Shown here: one piece after another, positions 1 to 8,045 of the stretch
Layout: each line of letters starts with the position of its first letter
Position numbering within the stretch: the stretch's first letter is position 1
Program-made: the position numbers and the translations under genes
Notes under the pieces: generated by a model
What the model was told of the DNA's origin: nothing
What the model saw: only the letters and a program-made list of their open reading frames with translations
Database searches by the model: none
From: Ktedonobacter racemifer DSM 44963
GTDB taxonomy: Bacteria > Chloroflexota > Ktedonobacteria > Ktedonobacterales > Ktedonobacteraceae
Direction of reading: 5' to 3'
NCBI RefSeq assembly: GCF_000178855.1
Contig: NZ_ADVG01000004.1
Coordinates: 1,426,001-1,490,000 of the forward strand
DNA length: 64,000 bases

Positions 1-349
1 GAATGGTGCCAATACTTGGGTCGGCCAGCAGCTTGAGGAATTTCGGGCGGTTGTCGTTGAGGCCCGATGCAATTTCGACGACGTCTTTGGCCACTGGGTA
101 GCCACGGGCCGCCGCGTAGTCGCGCAGGCGTTGCACCTGGCGCGCGAGATCGCTTTTTTGAGCAGCAGAGGACACGCGCGCATACAAGGCGATGCGCCCC
201 GTCTCTGGCTTCTCCGCCACCGGATCGCGCACGATCACCGTCCCTGTGGGCGTTTGGTAGGCATCGAGGGTCCCGGCTTTATACCACCGCCAGGCGGTTT
301 TATAGGTGACTCCAGCTTTTTTAGCATACTGACTCAACTTCATGTCCAT
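1..349 (-). CDS. tnpA: IS607-family serine recombinase (TnpA), cut by window edge
   Basis: Reading the minus strand from the ATG at 349 gives an open frame of 116 codons that runs off the left edge. It starts MDMKLSQYAKKAGVTYKTAW, a MerR-like helix-turn-helix as found at the N-terminus of IS607 transposases. About 50 residues later comes ALYARVSSAAQKSDL, the serine-recombinase nucleophile motif (Y-A-R-V-S-S), and then the helix that follows it in the small serine recombinases. The family excises and inserts IS607 elements through a covalent serine-DNA intermediate and is normally followed by tnpB, which would lie left of the window. A second in-frame ATG at 343 is also possible. Only the N-terminal half is visible, so intactness cannot be judged. 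Confidence 0.88.
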   Translation of the reverse strand, partial: MDMKLSQYAKKAGVTYKTAWRWYKAGTLDAYQTPTGTVIVRDPVAEKPETGRIALYARVSSAAQKSDLARQVQRLRDYAAARGYPVAKDVVEIASGLNDNRPKFLKLLADPSIGTI

Positions 350-378
350 AGATTATCATGAAATATCCATATTAGTCA

Positions 379-972
379 ATGTACTCTAAATATATTTTTA
401 ACCCTCGCTTTGGCTATCGTACACACGCCTTTGGCTCTTCACAACTTGCTATCCCCATTAGGAACCTTCCCAGGGAGAAGCTTGATGCTCGTGCTCCGAC
501 AAGCGAAGATTTAGCGGCTCTCAATGCTCTATGGCGTCATGAGGAGGGCACCGTAGATATGGCTCTTGAGCCAGGTTTGGACCTGCTTGATTGGCTTAGC
601 CCTGATCCAGAGATACATGCTACGGTCTATACGCGCCACCACGAGGTGGTAGGTTACACACGAACACATGTGAGAGAACCCAATAAACCACGCGCTTTTC
701 TCGCGTGTGATCATGAGGCGGCTAGGGCCATTGTTGCCACCATGGTTCTGGGGGTGGAGACGGCAGCTTCTGATGTCGAGTGTATCCTGCCTCTACATCC
801 AGCTTCAGCCTCAGCTAGTGCATTTGGTCAGGCCATATGCTCATCCTGGGAGGCCGCCATGGCATGTTCGCTGAATCAGAGCAGTCTACTAGATGAGTAT
901 CTCGCCCTTGTTGCGAGTGGCCAGCGTGTTCCTGGACGTGTAACCTGGCCTGCTGCCTTTGATCTGGAGTAA
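379..972 (+). pseudogene. GNAT-like acetyltransferase, 5' end lost
   Basis: The 197-residue frame opens with YSKYIFNPRFGYRTHAF, which looks like the late beta strand of a GNAT acetyltransferase ('Y..fGF....') rather than a natural N-terminus. It then continues with a second acidic domain containing a VVGYTRTHV-like strand. There is no ribosome-binding site before the ATG, and an in-frame stop lies at 373-375. The divergent IS607 recombinase begins only 30 bases upstream. The simplest reading is that the IS607 element landed in an acetyltransferase gene and removed or displaced its first part. The family assignment is tentative; the remainder could still be translated as an unrelated hypothetical protein. 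Confidence 0.45.
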
Positions 973-1328
973 AGCCGTTACTTAGCCGAAGCTGATGGAA
1001 CGCGTTTCAATCCATGGATGAAAAGGCTTGGTTTGAGTTCAAGTTGGATATCGCGTTTTCGTTTTATATAATAGGTTATTGACATGTTTGAGGCTAGTTC
1101 TTGCTTCCATGGAATAAATAGGCGCCGTCAACGGGGCGCCTATTTATTGGAGGTGTGAGCCACAAAAAGAGCAAAAGTCTTGAGTGTCAATTGGGGTATT
1201 ACCCCTCCCCGCTTTGCATCGGCTCTGCAAACCCTACAGCTTCCAACTCAAAATCAGCTCCCAGGTTGAGCCATTGAGTGATGTGATGAAAAAGAGCGCT
1301 TCTGCTCAACCTGGGAGTCGGCGGTTAC
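973..1328. other. Intergenic stretch with one hairpin
   Basis: There is no convincing gene between the GNAT remnant and the minus-strand SDR stop. The only clear structure is the perfect hairpin at 1113-1148. Short open frames here lack ribosome-binding sites and family resemblance. Confidence 0.5.
1113..1148. terminator. Perfect 14-bp hairpin, probable bidirectional terminator
   Basis: AATAAATAGGCGCC at 1113-1126 is exactly complementary to GGCGCCTATTTATT at 1135-1148, with an 8-base loop. The A-rich and T-rich outer ends give a U-rich tail in either direction. It lies between two convergent genes. Confidence 0.65.
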
Positions 1329-2165
1329 TTAGCGAAACGGCAAGACCTGCTTATGCTGAACCAATTCTCCATAGGGAGCAGGAGTCCCTTTGGGCAGTGT
1401 TGCGAGCCAGATGACGTCTTCGGCGGCCTCATCCGGGCTCTGCGCCTCCACCATATTAGTGAACCAGGGTCGCGAGGCTGCCGTATCCACCAGACCTGGA
1501 CAGACTGCGTTAATAAGGATGCCTCTCTGCCTGACCTGCTTCTCCATCTCACGGGCGAGCACGCGCATAGCTGTCACCTGTCCAATCTTGGAGGGAATAT
1601 TGATCCACTCCGGCCAGCCCTCCTGTTGTGCTGTTCCCGCCTGCACGGCTCTCGCATAGGTGTCCATGACGCTTTCCACATCCGAGAGGCTCATAGTGGT
1701 CTCGTCAAAGTGAGAATGCAGATGGGTCGGCAGGTAGTGCAAACGCCCAAAGGCAGAGGTAACTACCAGGAGCCGACCGCCCTCATTGAGCAATGGGACG
1801 AACGCACGCAGGATACGAACGGTGCCATGATTATTGGTAGTGACAAACTCAGTAATCTGCTCGGAGGAAGGAATATCGGGGATGATGCGTGCAGCGGCAT
1901 TGGAGATCAGGATGTCTATGCCGCCATGTCGCTGCCCGATCAGGTCTGCACAGTTCTGGACACTGGCATCATCGCTGACATCAACAACGGCCAGATGTGG
2001 CGACAAGCCCTCTGCTTGTAACAGCGCAACCGCCTCCTCTCCGCGTTCTCGATGACGTGCCCCCAGGTAGACAATGCCTTGCTTTCCCCATTGCCAACTC
2101 AGGCGACGAACGAGTGCTAGCCCTAATCCTTGATTCGCTCCGGTGACCAGCGCGATCTTTTTCAT
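1329..2165 (-). CDS. SDR-family NAD(P)-dependent oxidoreductase
   Basis: The 278-residue protein begins MKKIALVTGANQGLGLALVR. This is the beta-alpha-beta Rossmann start with the TGxxxGxG cofactor loop of short-chain dehydrogenases. Further on are LISNAAARI (the NAG-type strand), LVVTSAFGRL (the catalytic Ser strand) and the later NAVCPGLVDT motif that follows the active site. The usual YxxxK appears displaced in a long insertion (about residues 150-205), typical of carbonyl-reductase-like SDRs. The ATG at 2165 was chosen because the cofactor motif starts directly after it; an upstream in-frame start would add 26 residues of no family character. The substrate is unknown. Confidence 0.85.
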   Translation of the reverse strand: MKKIALVTGANQGLGLALVRRLSWQWGKQGIVYLGARHRERGEEAVALLQAEGLSPHLAVVDVSDDASVQNCADLIGQRHGGIDILISNAAARIIPDIPSSEQITEFVTTNNHGTVRILRAFVPLLNEGGRLLVVTSAFGRLHYLPTHLHSHFDETTMSLSDVESVMDTYARAVQAGTAQQEGWPEWINIPSKIGQVTAMRVLAREMEKQVRQRGILINAVCPGLVDTAASRPWFTNMVEAQSPDEAAEDVIWLATLPKGTPAPYGELVQHKQVLPFR

Positions 2166-2285
2166 AGCTTTTCTGATGCAGTATGCGGCTCTCGGCTCTC
2201 GAAAGACCTGATCTTCTTGAGAAGGGATAGGTGCTCCAGTCACGAGTCGGGTGCGCTATTATCCTCTCGACATTGCGTACAAGCA

Positions 2286-3059
2286 TTACATCCCTGTTCC
2301 GTTCAGAAGGAGCGCAGTGGGCACGACAATCACGAGAATGCCAGAGAGGATCAGGGCCAGGCCCACTCCCTGAGCAATGCGCTCCCCTCGGGGGAACATT
2401 TTTTCGGCGAAGATCACAACGGTAAGCCCTGCCATCGCTGCGACATTCATGATGCCCAGGGGGAAGAGGAGGACAAAGAGCAGCCAGTTCGATCCCAGGC
2501 AAAAGATGCCGTGCTCAAGGCCCATCCGAAAGGCACCCATGTAGCCGTCATGCCACCTGCCATGGATGAAATTCAGAGGCGTGCAACATTTTGCCAGGCA
2601 GACCCGTTTGAGGGGTGTAAGCTGGTAGAGCCCGGTCAGCACCAGGATGCCGCCACCAATCCGGGCCGCGTTCATCATGATCCAGGGGATCTGCCCGGCC
2701 AACCCCGAGGCGGCGAGCGCGCCGAGATACGCGAACACGCCGAAGAGCGCCCAGACCAGCAGGTACGCACCCACGAAGATCCAGGGAGACACAGAGGCCC
2801 GCCAGCCAGTGTGCCTCTCACGCTGGACTCGTGCGAAAGCCAGGTTCATCGTGGCTGTCGCGGGAAACATCATCGCGATCATCATCACGACCCAGATCGC
2901 CAGGAACAACGCGGCTCCCATCCCCATAGTCCCTCTCATCCCCAACCCGATGCCCATACTCTTCATCATGCCAGACTGACAGATCAGCATGGCCCATGAA
3001 GCAGCGGCTAGGATCAGCAGCAGCGCCAGAAAAAGACGATATTCTCGTTGCAAACTCAT
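2286..3059 (-). CDS. DUF2182 integral membrane protein
   Basis: This is a 257-residue polytopic membrane protein with about six to seven hydrophobic helices. It carries the DUF2182 signatures: a Met-rich helix VVMMIAMMFPA near residue 55, and TPLKRVCLAKCCTP followed by the GxxxGLEHGIFCLG stretch. Family members are predicted metal-binding membrane proteins, often next to heavy-metal genes; the biochemical role is not established. The start at 3059 (MSLQREYRLFLALLL) places the first transmembrane helix at the N-terminus; the longer frame adds a basic tail that reads through the hairpin at 3081-3110. The DUF899 gene lies 56 bases upstream on the same strand. Confidence 0.85.
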   Translation of the reverse strand: MSLQREYRLFLALLLILAAASWAMLICQSGMMKSMGIGLGMRGTMGMGAALFLAIWVVMMIAMMFPATATMNLAFARVQRERHTGWRASVSPWIFVGAYLLVWALFGVFAYLGALAASGLAGQIPWIMMNAARIGGGILVLTGLYQLTPLKRVCLAKCCTPLNFIHGRWHDGYMGAFRMGLEHGIFCLGSNWLLFVLLFPLGIMNVAAMAGLTVVIFAEKMFPRGERIAQGVGLALILSGILVIVVPTALLLNGTGM

Positions 3060-3080
3060 TTGTGCTTCCGCTTTCTCAAA

Positions 3081-3110
3081 TGCCGGGGACAGGCGTGCCT
3101 GTCCCCGGCA
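3081..3110. terminator. Palindrome with 14-bp stem between DUF899 and DUF2182 genes
   Basis: TGCCGGGGACAGGC and its exact complement are separated by 2 bases. It sits just past the DUF899 stop codon and ahead of the DUF2182 start. It could attenuate transcription between the two genes. There is no strong U tract on the minus strand, so a terminator role is inferred. Confidence 0.5.
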
Positions 3111-3115
3111 TGGTT

Positions 3116-3898
3116 TTACTCCTTGTCGTACTCGTCGTGGCGGCGCCACCAGGGGCCTGCTTCGTTGCGACCGCGTGGTGCGCGGTCGAGCCACTGCTGC
3201 ATGCTCCAGAGCCCGTCCAACCCGCGCGTGTAGGTCGAGTAGGTATGGTAGACGACGCCGTCCTCAAGCGCGAACGCGCTCATGCCAGGGGTCTGTCGCG
3301 CATACGTTGCCCAGTCCGTGCCGGTACCCGCCGCGAACTTCGCCCTGCCTTCAGCTGCCGCCTCGTTTGCGGCGATGTCGTTGGTGCGTGAGCTGACGTC
3401 GCCCTTGCGATAGTTGTATTCGATGGCTCCTAACTGCTGCTGCTGCTCCGTAAAGGAGACGTTGAAGTCGTAGTTGAAGTCGCCGTCGAACGAAGACGCC
3501 CAGAGGAAGCTCCAGCCCATCCGCTGCTTGTACGCCTGCAGTTTCGCGAGCGGAGCCAGCGACACCGCGCAGAGCGTGACGTCGTGATTGGCAAGGTGGA
3601 CGACCGAGCCGTCGAAGCCGTCGGCGATCGACGAGCAGGTCTGACACCCTGCCGTGTACTCGGGTCCGAACATGAAGTGATAGATGAGCAACTGCGAGCG
3701 CCCCCTGAAGAGATCGGCGAGGGACGCTGTACCCTCGTCTGTCTCGAAGCGGTACTGCTTGTCGATGCGAACCCAGGGCAGTTCAAGCCTTCGCCGCGCC
3801 AGTTCGTCGCTGCGCCGCGTCAGCGCCTTCTCTTCCTCCAGCAGCTCCAGCCGGGCCGCAAGCCACTCTTCACGTGTTCCAGTCTGATGATCGGTCAT
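3116..3898 (-). CDS. DUF899 thioredoxin-like protein
   Basis: This 260-residue protein matches the DUF899 family. An N-terminal helix (EEWLAARLELLEEEKALTRR) is followed by LPWVRIDKQYRF, a strand-helix core with QLLIYHFMFGP, a C-x-x-C pair in GCQTCSSIADGF at about 103-106, and the SFDGDFNYDFNVSF segment. These proteins have a thioredoxin-like fold; their substrates are not known. The ATG at 3898 has a good ribosome-binding site (AAGGAGAG) 5 bases upstream. The gene is followed by the hairpin at 3081-3110 and the DUF2182 gene. Confidence 0.88.
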   Translation of the reverse strand: MTDHQTGTREEWLAARLELLEEEKALTRRSDELARRRLELPWVRIDKQYRFETDEGTASLADLFRGRSQLLIYHFMFGPEYTAGCQTCSSIADGFDGSVVHLANHDVTLCAVSLAPLAKLQAYKQRMGWSFLWASSFDGDFNYDFNVSFTEQQQQLGAIEYNYRKGDVSSRTNDIAANEAAAEGRAKFAAGTGTDWATYARQTPGMSAFALEDGVVYHTYSTYTRGLDGLWSMQQWLDRAPRGRNEAGPWWRRHDEYDKE

Positions 3899-4056
3899 GG
3901 TTTCTCTCCTTTACTCAATCCATTCATGGCTCAATCTGTCCATGAAGACACAACACAGTTCTCTATCTTTTCTGATCATCCGGTTGTTCGATCCGATCTT
4001 GTGAGGGCTGTCCTATGAATGCTCTCGTAGTCTCGTCCGACGGCCTTGCAATTTGC

Positions 4057-4782
4057 TCATGACTTGCCCTCCCCTGCAGCTACGAGGGTCGCATTCTGGC
4101 GCTCAAGCTCCTTGACCGCACCGCTGCGCCAGCTCTCTGCAAGGGACTCAGACATGGGGTCGGGAAAGATTTCTTCCTCTCCCTTCTCCACTCCGTCGAA
4201 GATAGCTCGTGCGACGGACTCTGGAGAGGCCTTCGGTATGTCCAGGGATCGGGACATCTCGGTATCTATAGGTCCGGGTAGGACGGCATGAACGCTTACG
4301 CCCTGTCCAGCCAGCAAAGCGCGTAGTGATTGTGTCAGATTGAACGAGGCTGCCTTTGCGATTGAGTAGGGCGGAACGACCGGCAAGGCGGCCAGGGCTG
4401 CCAGGGAGAGGACATTGACGATAGCTCCCCGAGCACGAGTGAGCAGCGGCAGGAAGGCCTGGGTCAGGTCGTATGTGCCGAAGAAGACGACGGCGAGATG
4501 CTCTTCGATCGCGCTCCGATCGCTCACGTCGAAAGATCGCGCTATACTGGCATTGTTGATGAGGATATCAAGAGATGTGACCTTCTCAACAGCGGCCTCG
4601 ATCTGGGCCGTGTCCGTTATGTCCAGGGTCAAAGGCGTGACGCGCTTATCTGAATGTTCCATTGGTACACGCGCACCGGCATACACCCGCTTCGCGCCTC
4701 TCCTCAAGGCTTCCTCAACCAGTGCCTTCCCAAGGCCGCGATTGGTGCCTGTTATCAAAATTGTTTTGCCTGTGATATTCAT
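4057..4782 (-). CDS. SDR-family oxidoreductase
   Basis: The 241-residue protein has MNITGKTILITGTNRGLGKA at the N-terminus (Rossmann TGxxxGxG). It also has LDILINNASIAR (NNAG-type strand), IVNVLSLAALAALPVVPPYSIAKAA with the catalytic Ser and the Y-S-I-A-K (YxxxK) dyad, and VLPGPIDTEMSR after it. All classical SDR catalytic elements are present. AAGGAG lies 9 bases before the ATG. It sits upstream of nothing obvious on the same strand except the SRPBCC/ArsR pair, from which it is separated by 76 bases. The substrate is not predictable. Confidence 0.9.
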   Translation of the reverse strand: MNITGKTILITGTNRGLGKALVEEALRRGAKRVYAGARVPMEHSDKRVTPLTLDITDTAQIEAAVEKVTSLDILINNASIARSFDVSDRSAIEEHLAVVFFGTYDLTQAFLPLLTRARGAIVNVLSLAALAALPVVPPYSIAKAASFNLTQSLRALLAGQGVSVHAVLPGPIDTEMSRSLDIPKASPESVARAIFDGVEKGEEEIFPDPMSESLAESWRSGAVKELERQNATLVAAGEGKS

Positions 4783-4858
4783 AAGATTTTACTCCTTCTT
4801 TCCTATCCCTCTTGAATGCGGGATGACTCATGATTCTCTCCATTTGGACAGACGCAAG

Positions 4859-5257
4859 CTATGGACTCCCAGACTCCTTGTCCGTTTGTGTCTTCGCTCT
4901 GGCATTGGTTTCTTGCTCCTGCGCGGAGGATGTGCCTGGTTCCTCAAGCAGATAGCTCCGCAGGGCAGCTAGACGCTGATCCCATTGGGCTTCAATGGCC
5001 TCAATCCAGGTCGTGACGGCCTGCAATCCCTCTGGCCGTGGCATATACCGCCGCTCCCGACCCGTCTCGCGGGCCGTCACGAGACCAGCCTGCTCTAAGG
5101 TCACCAGATGCTTGATGATTGCTTGACGCGTGATGGGCAAACGGGTAGCGAAGCCCGCTGCTGTCCCTGAGCCTTCTTCGCATAATTGTTGAAGCAAGAG
5201 ACGACGCGTGGGATCAGCGAGCGCCAGAAAGACTCGCTGCGAATGTTCATCAGTCAT
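4859..5257 (-). CDS. ArsR-family winged-helix repressor
   Basis: This is a 132-residue regulator with the ArsR core: RVFLALADPTRRLLLQQL, then TAAGFATRLPITRQAIIKHLVTLEQAGLV (recognition helix with Q-A-I-I-K-H) and the wing ARETGRERRYMPRPEGL. No Cys metal site is visible. The start at 5257 is chosen because GGAGAGGAG precedes it; an upstream ATG at 5317 would add 20 residues without a better site. It lies 77 bases after an AHSA1-type SRPBCC gene. This ArsR/SRPBCC pairing is common, with the repressor thought to control the pair. The tandem operator at 5838-5909 is the likely target. Confidence 0.88.
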   Translation of the reverse strand: MTDEHSQRVFLALADPTRRLLLQQLCEEGSGTAAGFATRLPITRQAIIKHLVTLEQAGLVTARETGRERRYMPRPEGLQAVTTWIEAIEAQWDQRLAALRSYLLEEPGTSSAQEQETNARAKTQTDKESGSP

Positions 5258-5334
5258 CACCTGTTTCTCCTCTCCGGCTTCGACGAGGTGCTTTTCCGCA
5301 TCACCTACAACAAGCAAGCACCTTCAGACCAGGA

Positions 5335-5796
5335 CTACACGACTTCCTGGCTCTGGAGGTAGGCATGCAACCCGTTCAGGCACTCTTGCCAGCCATCAAA
5401 GTTGTCGCGATAGGCTTCCTCTGCCGGAATAGGCTGAGGCAGGGAAGCAAACCCCGACTCAACTAGCGTCAAGAGGGTCCCTTCGGCGTGTTCTTCCAGA
5501 GTAATTTCCACCAACGTACTGGGCGCGGTGGCAAATGTGACATTGGGATGGCTAACAGCATAGGAAGGCCAGCGAAAGGCAAAACGCTGTTCTGGCTCAA
5601 TGACCTCGATCACGCCAGGATAGGGGCATGGTTCATTTTCCCAGGTAAATTGGATGGCACCACCTACGCGAAAATCCATGTCACTCACCACCCCAAACCA
5701 ACGGGCAAGCTGTTCTGGTTTCGTGACAGCCTCCCAGACACGTTGGCGCTGGGCAGGCAAGACCATGGTTCGTTCGATACGATCAGCAAGAGTCAT
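5335..5796 (-). CDS. SRPBCC / AHSA1-domain protein
   Basis: The 153-residue protein has the AHSA1-like START fold pattern: RIERTMVLPAQRQRVWEAVT, EQLARWFG, MDFRVGGAIQFTW, the strand PGVIEVIEPEQRFAFRWP and a C-terminal helix FDGWQECLNGLHAYL. Members bind hydrophobic ligands or act as co-chaperone-like proteins; the ligand is unknown. It is the first gene of a two-gene unit with the ArsR repressor. The promoter at 5870-5898 fires directly into it, and GGAG precedes the ATG. Confidence 0.88.
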   Translation of the reverse strand: MTLADRIERTMVLPAQRQRVWEAVTKPEQLARWFGVVSDMDFRVGGAIQFTWENEPCPYPGVIEVIEPEQRFAFRWPSYAVSHPNVTFATAPSTLVEITLEEHAEGTLLTLVESGFASLPQPIPAEEAYRDNFDGWQECLNGLHAYLQSQEVV

Positions 5797-5837
5797 TGGG
5801 TCTCCTCTCTAGTGAAACAAGATGCTCTTGTGTGTTA

Positions 5838-5909
5838 CTCAATAGGCAATCCTCAGGTTGCCTATTGAGAGTATACCAGGAAAAACCACAATAGGCAACC
5901 CCAAAGTTG
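5838..5909 (-). promoter_or_regulatory. Promoter embedded in tandem ArsR-type operators
   Basis: Read on the minus strand, a -35 box TTGCCT (5893-5898) is followed after 17 bases by a -10 box TATACT (5870-5875), pointing at the SRPBCC-ArsR pair. Two operators with the same layout lie on it. Operator 1 (5838-5869) is CTCAATAGGCAA, 8 bases, and its exact complement. Operator 2 (5890-5909 core) repeats AATAGGCAA, 8 bases, then TTGC. Operator 2 covers the -35 box and operator 1 sits just downstream of the -10 box, so a bound repressor would block polymerase. Control by the ArsR protein is inferred. Confidence 0.75.
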
Positions 5910-5965
5910 CGTTTTTCAGGGACATCAGAAACAAGCGCAAGATTCGAGAAGTGGTGGGAGCGGAC

Positions 5966-6733
5966 CTACGATACCAGCTTGACCCCCGCTCCAGAAACCA
6001 GGAACGCCTTTCCTGCTCTCTCTTGCGGATTGCTTGCACACTCGACAACAGCATTGGCGACATCCTCTGCTGTCGGCTTCACTTCCCTGTTTTCGATAAA
6101 GTCGGCAGTGGAAATACCGAGAGAGGAAGCGTAGGCTTCGACCGCCACTTTCCCCAGATCGGTAGTAGGTATAATCCCCCCCGGCACAAGCGCGAGAAAC
6201 CGCAAACCGAGCTGCAAGCGATCGGCTTCCTTCTGAGCGTAATTCGCCAGAAACATCTGCATGCGCTTGGCTCCTGCATAGCCGCCTGAAAGCGGCGAAC
6301 CATTCACAGCCGCGCCGCTGGAAATGAGGATAACGGTCGTCCCCGCAGGCAGCGGTGTGGTCAAGGCGGCCTGAGAGAAGAGCAAGGACATCTTCACATC
6401 GCTATTCCAGTTGCGTGAAAACTGCTCCCAATTTTGCTCCACCAGTGGCGCCATATGAGGGATAGCACCCGCGCAAACGACGAGGACATCTGGGGCAAGC
6501 GTCTCAAACACCTGTGCGGGAGCGTCCTCCGAAGTCGCGTCCAGCGCGAGTATCCGCACGCCTGGAAATTCGGCTGCTAGCTGCTTGAGCGGCTCGGCTG
6601 ATCTGGCAACGGCAAGCACCCGCGCGCCCTCAGCGTGAGCTGCAGCAACAATGGCGCGCCCCAGACCACGGCTCGCTCCAATGACGACCACGTTCTTGTC
6701 GTGGAAGCGTGGTGCCTTGATTCCTTCGTTCAT
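5966..6733 (-). CDS. SDR-family oxidoreductase
   Basis: This 255-residue SDR starts with MNEGIKAPRFHDKNVVVIGA, and the TGxxxGxG loop appears as GASRGLGRA. It has VLVVCAGAIPHM as the NAG-type strand, VILISSGAAVNGSPLSGGYA with the catalytic serine, and a Y-A-G-A-K dyad (YxxxK). The longer frame upstream (to 6976) has no family character and overlaps the divergent AraC promoter, so the ATG at 6733 with AGAAGG was chosen. It is divergently transcribed from an AraC-family gene, which is a common arrangement for a regulator and its target. Confidence 0.88.
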   Translation of the reverse strand: MNEGIKAPRFHDKNVVVIGASRGLGRAIVAAAHAEGARVLAVARSAEPLKQLAAEFPGVRILALDATSEDAPAQVFETLAPDVLVVCAGAIPHMAPLVEQNWEQFSRNWNSDVKMSLLFSQAALTTPLPAGTTVILISSGAAVNGSPLSGGYAGAKRMQMFLANYAQKEADRLQLGLRFLALVPGGIIPTTDLGKVAVEAYASSLGISTADFIENREVKPTAEDVANAVVECASNPQERAGKAFLVSGAGVKLVS

Positions 6734-6861
6734 ACCTTCTTCTTTCTTCTCTACTAACAAAGGTAGCCCACAAAAACGAACGTCTTTTGAAAAGCTACCC
6801 AGCTTCGAGCGACAAAACTCGAACAAATCTTCTCGATAGACAGAGTATACCCTTGCATGCT

Positions 6862-6922
6862 GAGACAATCTATGATAGATCGTCTTGAATAGTTGTCTGA
6901 TCGTCTCAAGAGAGGAGAAGAG
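6862..6922. promoter_or_regulatory. Divergent control region with 21-bp-spaced direct repeats
   Basis: GATCGTCT occurs at 6878-6885 and again at 6899-6906, exactly 21 bases apart (two helical turns). This is the usual geometry for an AraC-family protein binding both half sites on one face of DNA. A related GAGACAATC lies at 6862. The repeats sit just before the AraC start and within the shared SDR/AraC intergenic region. AGAGAGGAG at 6909-6917 is the AraC ribosome-binding site. Confidence 0.5.
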
Positions 6923-6923
6923 C

Positions 6924-7840
6924 ATGGACGTGCTCACAGATGTCCTGGATGCACTTGAACTGCAAGGGTGTATCACTGCGCGCAGAGCGCTGGTTCCTCC
7001 CTGGCGCTATCACTTTGCCGCCAGTCAAGATATGATCTTTCACCTGCTTAGCTCTGGTGGTGGCTACCTCTCTTTCGAAGGAGATCCAACACCTCCGATG
7101 CGGGTCGAGGGTGGGGGTGTCCTGCTCTTCCCTTTTGGGCACGCTCACGCGATCTGCGATGAACTCACGTCACCCCTGACGCAAGTCCTGCATGTGGCGT
7201 ATTCCGCGCAAAATGAGTTCCGAGCCTTCCCAGATACGGACGAGGGATCAAAGATGGTCGTGCTCTGTGGCGCGTTCCGTTTGGAGCATCCCGGAGCCTT
7301 TCCCTTGCTGCACAGCTTGCCAAAAGTGATTCACATTCCTGCAGAACAAGGCCACATAGCGCCGGGCTTCACCGAGATTGTGCGTTTGATCGCACGTGAA
7401 GCGACCACGCCTCGGCTGGGCACGCAGGTGATGCTCAGGCGATTAACCGAACTGCTCTTCATTCAAGTAATACGGATCTGGGTTGAGCAGCAAGCGGGGG
7501 CCGAAACCGGATGGTTAGCAGCGCTCCACGATCAGTCCATCAGCACGGCTCTGGGCTTGATCCATCAATCGCCTGAACGCGGGTGGAAGGTTGAGGAACT
7601 GGCGGAGGCGGTGGCGCTCTCCCGCGCGGTCTTCTCTGCTCGCTTTACCCGTCTGGTAGGGGAACCCCCATCACGTATCTGACCCGTTGGCGCATGCACA
7701 GAGCGACCCGTTTGCTCAAAAACAACGTCGAGGTGGAAAAGATTGCAGAGCTTCTCGGCTATGAATCAGGAGTCGCCTTTCACAAAGCCTTCAAGCGAGA
7801 AGTCGGCATGACTTCGGCCAGGTATCGAAAGCTCGGGTAA
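6924..7840 (+). pseudogene. AraC-family regulator with a frameshift in the DNA-binding domain
   Basis: The first 253 residues encode an AraC cupin-like sensor domain and the start of the HTH (VEELAEAVALSRAVFSARFTRLVGEPP), then stop at 7680-7682. Moving one frame at a run of five C's (7665-7669) continues the family exactly: ITYLTRWRMHRATRLLKNN, then VEKIAELLGYESGVAFHKAF and a normal end at 7840. One extra C would restore a full-length protein. This is either a sequencing error, a true mutation or phase variation at the C-run. Without the second HTH the regulator should not bind DNA. The start at 6924 has GAGGAG upstream. Confidence 0.8.
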
Positions 7841-8045
7841 CCAGTCTCCACGACGGAACTTTTCCACAAACCTCGTTGAGATAACGCTCTCGATGGGAGA
7901 GGGCACTGATGTGTCTCCTGTAGCCAAGAGAGCAAAAACACATGTTGCGTTTTTTGAAAGGTAAACAGCAGGGCTGAAGCAAAGCTAAGATCCTTAAAAA
8001 AGAGATGTCAACAGTATTGAAAATCCGTGGCTAATCTGGTAAAAT

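Noticed and set aside
1353..3200. Long plus-strand frames opposite SDR, DUF2182 and DUF899 genes
   Set aside because: They are antisense shadows of well-supported minus-strand genes.
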